Part shown: in pieces, positions 61,397 through 64,000 of the stretch
Layout of the letters: every line of letters begins with the position of its first letter
Position numbering within the stretch: the first letter of the stretch is position 1
NCBI RefSeq assembly: GCF_913774285.1
Contig: NZ_CAJYHX010000007.1
Coordinates: 1-64,000, forward strand
DNA length: 64,000 nucleotides
Origin: an uncultured Sphingomonas sp.
GTDB taxonomy: Bacteria; Pseudomonadota; Alphaproteobacteria; Sphingomonadales; Sphingomonadaceae
Reading direction: 5' to 3'
The notes under the pieces: generated by a model
The model's database searches: none
Told to the model about the DNA's origin: nothing
Seen by the model: only the letters and a program-made list of their open reading frames with translations
Position numbers and translations under genes: made by a program

Positions 61397-62217
61397 ACCG
61401 CGCCGCGCTGCTCCAGATGACCAGCGGGATCGACCCCGCGGCGAACGCGGCCACGCTGGTCGAGGCGGTGGCGCAGGCCAAGGCTGGCGGGGCGGCGATG
61501 CTGTTCACGCCGGAAATGTCCGGCCTGGTCGACGGCAACCGCGAACGCGCGGTGCCGCACTACCGGCTGGAGAGCGAGGATCCCGTGCTGGCGGCGGTGC
61601 GCGACAACGCTGCCAAGCACGGGCTGTGGGTGCATCTGGGCAGCCTCGCGGTGCTGCGCGAGGACGGTAAGCTCGCCAACCGCGCCTTTGTGATCGACGA
61701 TACCGGAGCGATCCGTGCGCGCTACGACAAGATGCACCTGTTCGATGTCGACTTGCCGACCGGCGAGAGCTGGCGCGAATCGAACAGCTATTCGGCGGGC
61801 GCCGGGCCGGTGGTTGTTGAGACGCCGCTGGGCAAGCTCGGCCTCGCGATCTGCTACGACCTGCGCTTCCCGGACCTGTTTCGCACGATGAGCGATGCCG
61901 GCGCGACGATTCTCGCAGTGCCGGCGGCGTTCACGCGGCCGACCGGCGCGGCGCACTGGCACGTGCTGCTGCGCGCCCGCGCGATCGAGGCGGCTGCGTT
62001 CGTGATTGCCGCCGCGCAGACCGGCGAGCACGAGGACGGCCGCGCCACCTATGGCCACAGCCTCGCTATCGATCCTTGGGGGGACGTGCTGCTCGATATG
62101 GGTGAGACGGCCGGGCTCGGGTTCGCCGATCTCGACACTGCGCGGCTCCAGGATGTGCGTACCCGCGTGCCGGTGCTGCGCCATCGCCGTGCGATCCCGG
62201 AGGCTACCGTCGCGTGA
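61393..62217 (+). CDS. Nitrilase-superfamily amidohydrolase (Nit-like)
   Basis: 274 residues. Catalytic triad Glu (FTPEMS), Lys (RYDKMHLFD) and Cys (AICYDLRFP) as in Nit1/Nit2, and RARAIEAAAFVIAAAQTG. Members of this branch hydrolyse deaminated glutathione, which suits its place directly after glutaredoxin. The substrate is inferred. GTGA overlap with the next gene. Confidence 0.88.
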   Translation: MNRAALLQMTSGIDPAANAATLVEAVAQAKAGGAAMLFTPEMSGLVDGNRERAVPHYRLESEDPVLAAVRDNAAKHGLWVHLGSLAVLREDGKLANRAFVIDDTGAIRARYDKMHLFDVDLPTGESWRESNSYSAGAGPVVVETPLGKLGLAICYDLRFPDLFRTMSDAGATILAVPAAFTRPTGAAHWHVLLRARAIEAAAFVIAAAQTGEHEDGRATYGHSLAIDPWGDVLLDMGETAGLGFADLDTARLQDVRTRVPVLRHRRAIPEATVA

Positions 62218-62651
62218 TCGTCTTCGATCTGAAGTGCGGCAGGGGCCACGTGTTCGAGGCGTGGTTCAAGTCGAGCGGCGCCTATGAGGAACAGCGCACG
62301 CAGGAGCTTATTGCCTGCCCGCTCTGCGGCAACGTCACGATCACCAAGGCAGTGATGGCACCGGCGGTGGGTGCGAAGGGCAACCAGGCACCGGAGACGC
62401 CGCCCGTCCCCCCCGAAGCGTTCAAGGCCGCGCTGGCTGCGATCGCGCAGCTCCAGGCCAAGCAGCTCGAAACCTCGACCTGGGTGGGCGGGGCGTTCGC
62501 GGAGAAGGCGCGGGCAATGCACCTGGGGGACGCGCCGGAGGCACCGATCCATGGCCAGGCGACGCTGGCCGAGGCGAAGGCGCTGGTGGAAGATGGCGTG
62601 CCGGTCGCGCCGCTGCTGGTTCCCGTGGTCCCGCCCGAGGCGCGCAATTGA
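62214..62651 (+). CDS. DUF1178 family protein
   Basis: 145 residues. MIVFDLKCGRGHVFEAWFKSS and a CPLCG knuckle with MAP after it are the family's N-terminal zinc-binding features; the C-terminal half is helical with GxHxGDAPExPIHGQAT-like text. Function unknown. Starts at GTG overlapping the nitrilase stop; last in the comF-grxC-nit run, ahead of the tRNA gene. Confidence 0.9.
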   Translation: MIVFDLKCGRGHVFEAWFKSSGAYEEQRTQELIACPLCGNVTITKAVMAPAVGAKGNQAPETPPVPPEAFKAALAAIAQLQAKQLETSTWVGGAFAEKARAMHLGDAPEAPIHGQATLAEAKALVEDGVPVAPLLVPVVPPEARN

Positions 62652-62685
62652 TTTGGGCGGCATAGGCCGGTACGAGCACCCCCGT

Positions 62686-62762
62686 GGCCCGGTAGCTCAG
62701 CAGGATAGAGCAAGCGATTCCTAATCGAGAGGTCGGAGGTTCGAATCCTCTCCGGGTCACCA
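62686..62762 (+). tRNA. tRNA-Arg (anticodon CCT)
   Basis: 77 bases including encoded CCA. Acceptor GGCCCGG pairs with CCGGGTC; D-arm GCTC...GAGC; anticodon loop TTCCTAA gives CCT; T-arm GGAGG-TTCGAAT-CCTCT. In the anticodon stem, AGCGA faces TCGAG, so the top two positions are A-G and G-A mismatches and only three Watson-Crick pairs remain next to the loop. All other arms are regular. Confidence 0.9.
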
Positions 62763-63069
62763 TCAACCTTCACCAACACCTAGAATTTCAAGGATTTTTG
62801 CTACCATACGCGGCGCACCTGCCGTGCGCGATTCAAGGCCTGCGTTCGGCGCGGAACGGCTCGGCGACATATCGGTCCCGCCTTGCTGACGCGGAAACTT
62901 TGCGCAGTGTCGTCGTGCCACAGCCGGTTCCATCGGCGGCAATGCCGATCAAGGTCCGGCAGACACGTCGCTTTCGGCGACGAATCAACGCCAGAAGGCG
63001 ATGAGCCGAGGCCATTCACCCTGCATCGCGCGGGGTTCGCCTGTAAGCGGTCGGCAAAGGGAGAGTTGC
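62763..63069. other. 307 bases with no gene seen
   Basis: Between the tRNA 3' end and the beta-lactamase-like gene. No open frame with a ribosome site, no duplicate of the tRNA end that would mark an attachment site, and no clear terminator. Confidence 0.45.
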
Positions 63070-64000
63070 TTGCTGCGTACCGCCACTGTCGCCCACATCG
63101 GCGCGCTTCTCGCGCCGGTCGCCCTGCTTGCCGCCTGCGTTCCCGCCGCCCCCTCCGCTGTTGGCCACGCCCCGTCGTCGCGGTCCCGCCCCGCGCCGGC
63201 GGTGCCGCTGTCGCGCCCGGGGTCGGCGGCGCCGCCTATCCTCGCAACCTCCGCGACACCGAGGCCCAAACGATCTGACGAGCCGCCGGCGGCGCTGCTC
63301 AACGCAGTGCAAGCCTTGGGCGCCGGGTTCCGGGGGCAGGTTGCGATCTCCGTGCGAGATGTCGATCACGGCTGGATTGTCGCCTGGAACGGGGAGCGAC
63401 CACATCCCCAGCAGAGCGTAAGCAAGCTGTGGGTCGCTATTGCGGTTTTCGACGCGATCGACTACCAGCGGCTGTCGCTTGCCACGCCGGTGACGGTGAC
63501 GGCTGCGGACCTCACCGTCTTCCACCAGCCTATCCGCGCGCTGCTCGGGCCGAACGGTTATCGCACGACGGTGGGCGCACTGCTGGAATGTGCGCTGACC
63601 CGCAGCGACAATACCTGTAATGACGTGCTGCTCTGGAAGGTCGGCGGTCCCGCTGCGATCCGCCGGATGCTGCAGGACAAGGGCGTCATCGGCGTCGGCT
63701 TCGGCCCCGGCGAGCGCGAGCTGCAGGCGAAGACCGCGGGTCTGGTCTGGCGCAGGGAATGGGCCGGGGGCTGGGGCTTCCTCCAGGCACGCGCGGCGCT
63801 GCCCGCCGCCGAACGCCGCAAGGCGCTCGATCGCTACCTGGCCGCGCCCTATGACGGCGCGAGCGCCAACGGCATCACGCTGGGCCTGTCGCTGCTCGCG
63901 CAGAACAAGCTGCTCAGCCAGGGTGCAACGGACAGGCTGTTCCGGATCATGCTGGCGAGCAAGACCGGCCCAATGCGTCTGAAGTCCGGCCTGCGCCCGG
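63070..64000 (+). CDS. Class A beta-lactamase-like serine hydrolase, lipoprotein (partial)
   Basis: Open to the right edge; about 310 residues are seen. Start at TTG 63070 behind GGGAGAG. A lipobox LLAAC places the lipidated Cys at 23, then a Pro-rich linker (about 30-70). The serine hydrolase fold shows the nucleophile in SVSK (116-119), SDN in TRSDNTCND, and near the edge LKSGLRP, a likely K-S-G triad. Other class A marks such as the Glu166 loop are not obvious, so it may be a beta-lactamase-related hydrolase rather than a resistance enzyme. Confidence 0.82.
   Translation, partial: MLRTATVAHIGALLAPVALLAACVPAAPSAVGHAPSSRSRPAPAVPLSRPGSAAPPILATSATPRPKRSDEPPAALLNAVQALGAGFRGQVAISVRDVDHGWIVAWNGERPHPQQSVSKLWVAIAVFDAIDYQRLSLATPVTVTAADLTVFHQPIRALLGPNGYRTTVGALLECALTRSDNTCNDVLLWKVGGPAAIRRMLQDKGVIGVGFGPGERELQAKTAGLVWRREWAGGWGFLQARAALPAAERRKALDRYLAAPYDGASANGITLGLSLLAQNKLLSQGATDRLFRIMLASKTGPMRLKSGLRP

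Noticed and set aside
62686..63069. tRNA 3' end as an integration site
   Set aside because: No duplicate of the tRNA end and no integrase found within the window.
63070..64000. Antibiotic-resistance beta-lactamase
   Set aside because: SVSK and SDN motifs are present but other class A residues are not evident and the gene is cut off, so resistance should not be claimed.

Overview
The window is GC-rich, densely coded DNA from an alphaproteobacterium, most likely Sphingomonas or a close relative in the Sphingomonadaceae (inferred from protein style and gene order; no rRNA is present). Pointers are a PEPxxWA-CTERM protein, an EIIA-HPr-EI fusion driving a GlcNAc PTS, a SIS-type glucosamine-6-phosphate deaminase, aroK-aroB close to xerD-accA, tandem Flp pilins, and several families of intergenic palindromic repeats.

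0-24 kb is a glycan-use region. Five glycosidase genes run leftwards with every junction overlapping: GH20 hexosaminidase, GH2 beta-mannosidase, GH3, GH125 alpha-1,6-mannosidase, GH92 alpha-1,2-mannosidase. Divergent from them are a GntR/UTRA regulator and a second GH2 (beta-galactosidase type), with an operator-like palindrome between. After a stretch of small unknown genes comes a coupled N-acetylglucosamine operon: nagB-II, nagA, EIIA-HPr-EI and EIICB. Together these fit stepwise removal of Gal, GlcNAc and Man from N-glycans outside the cytoplasm, followed by GlcNAc uptake and conversion to fructose-6-phosphate.

24-43 kb is mixed housekeeping and envelope: cutC, an RNase-H-like hypothetical with an apparently non-ATG start, a MmcQ/YjbR protein, rarA, a UbiH/UbiM-type hydroxylase, a PadR regulator with a His-rich tail plus DUF2218, a TonB-dependent receptor, a GAF histidine kinase, a GT4 glycosyltransferase, an S10 carboxypeptidase, a GNAT protein, a CAP-domain protein, an L,D-transpeptidase coupled to a Thr-Pro-repeat PEP-CTERM protein, and radA.

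43-57 kb holds cvpA, an IscU-like scaffold, a CPA2 antiporter, DUF423, a TylF-type methyltransferase in an AT-richer patch, a tiny DUF2256 gene, an M1 aminopeptidase, an NPPY methyltransferase, aroB/aroK, a small membrane protein, a secreted unknown, xerD, accA, three Flp pilin genes and mutT.

57-64 kb carries a polymorphic toxin (pretoxin region plus HNH nuclease) followed by a SUKH/SMI1 immunity gene, then a BioC/NDUFAF5-type methyltransferase, comF, grxC, a nitrilase-family amidase, DUF1178, tRNA-Arg(CCT) and a class A beta-lactamase-like lipoprotein that runs off the right edge.

The most unusual signals are palindromic repeats that contain a second, unrelated palindrome (three cases), one of which has become the coded N-terminus of the beta-mannosidase; the complete N-glycan-to-GlcNAc gene set; and the toxin/immunity pair whose N-terminal delivery region is unrecognised.
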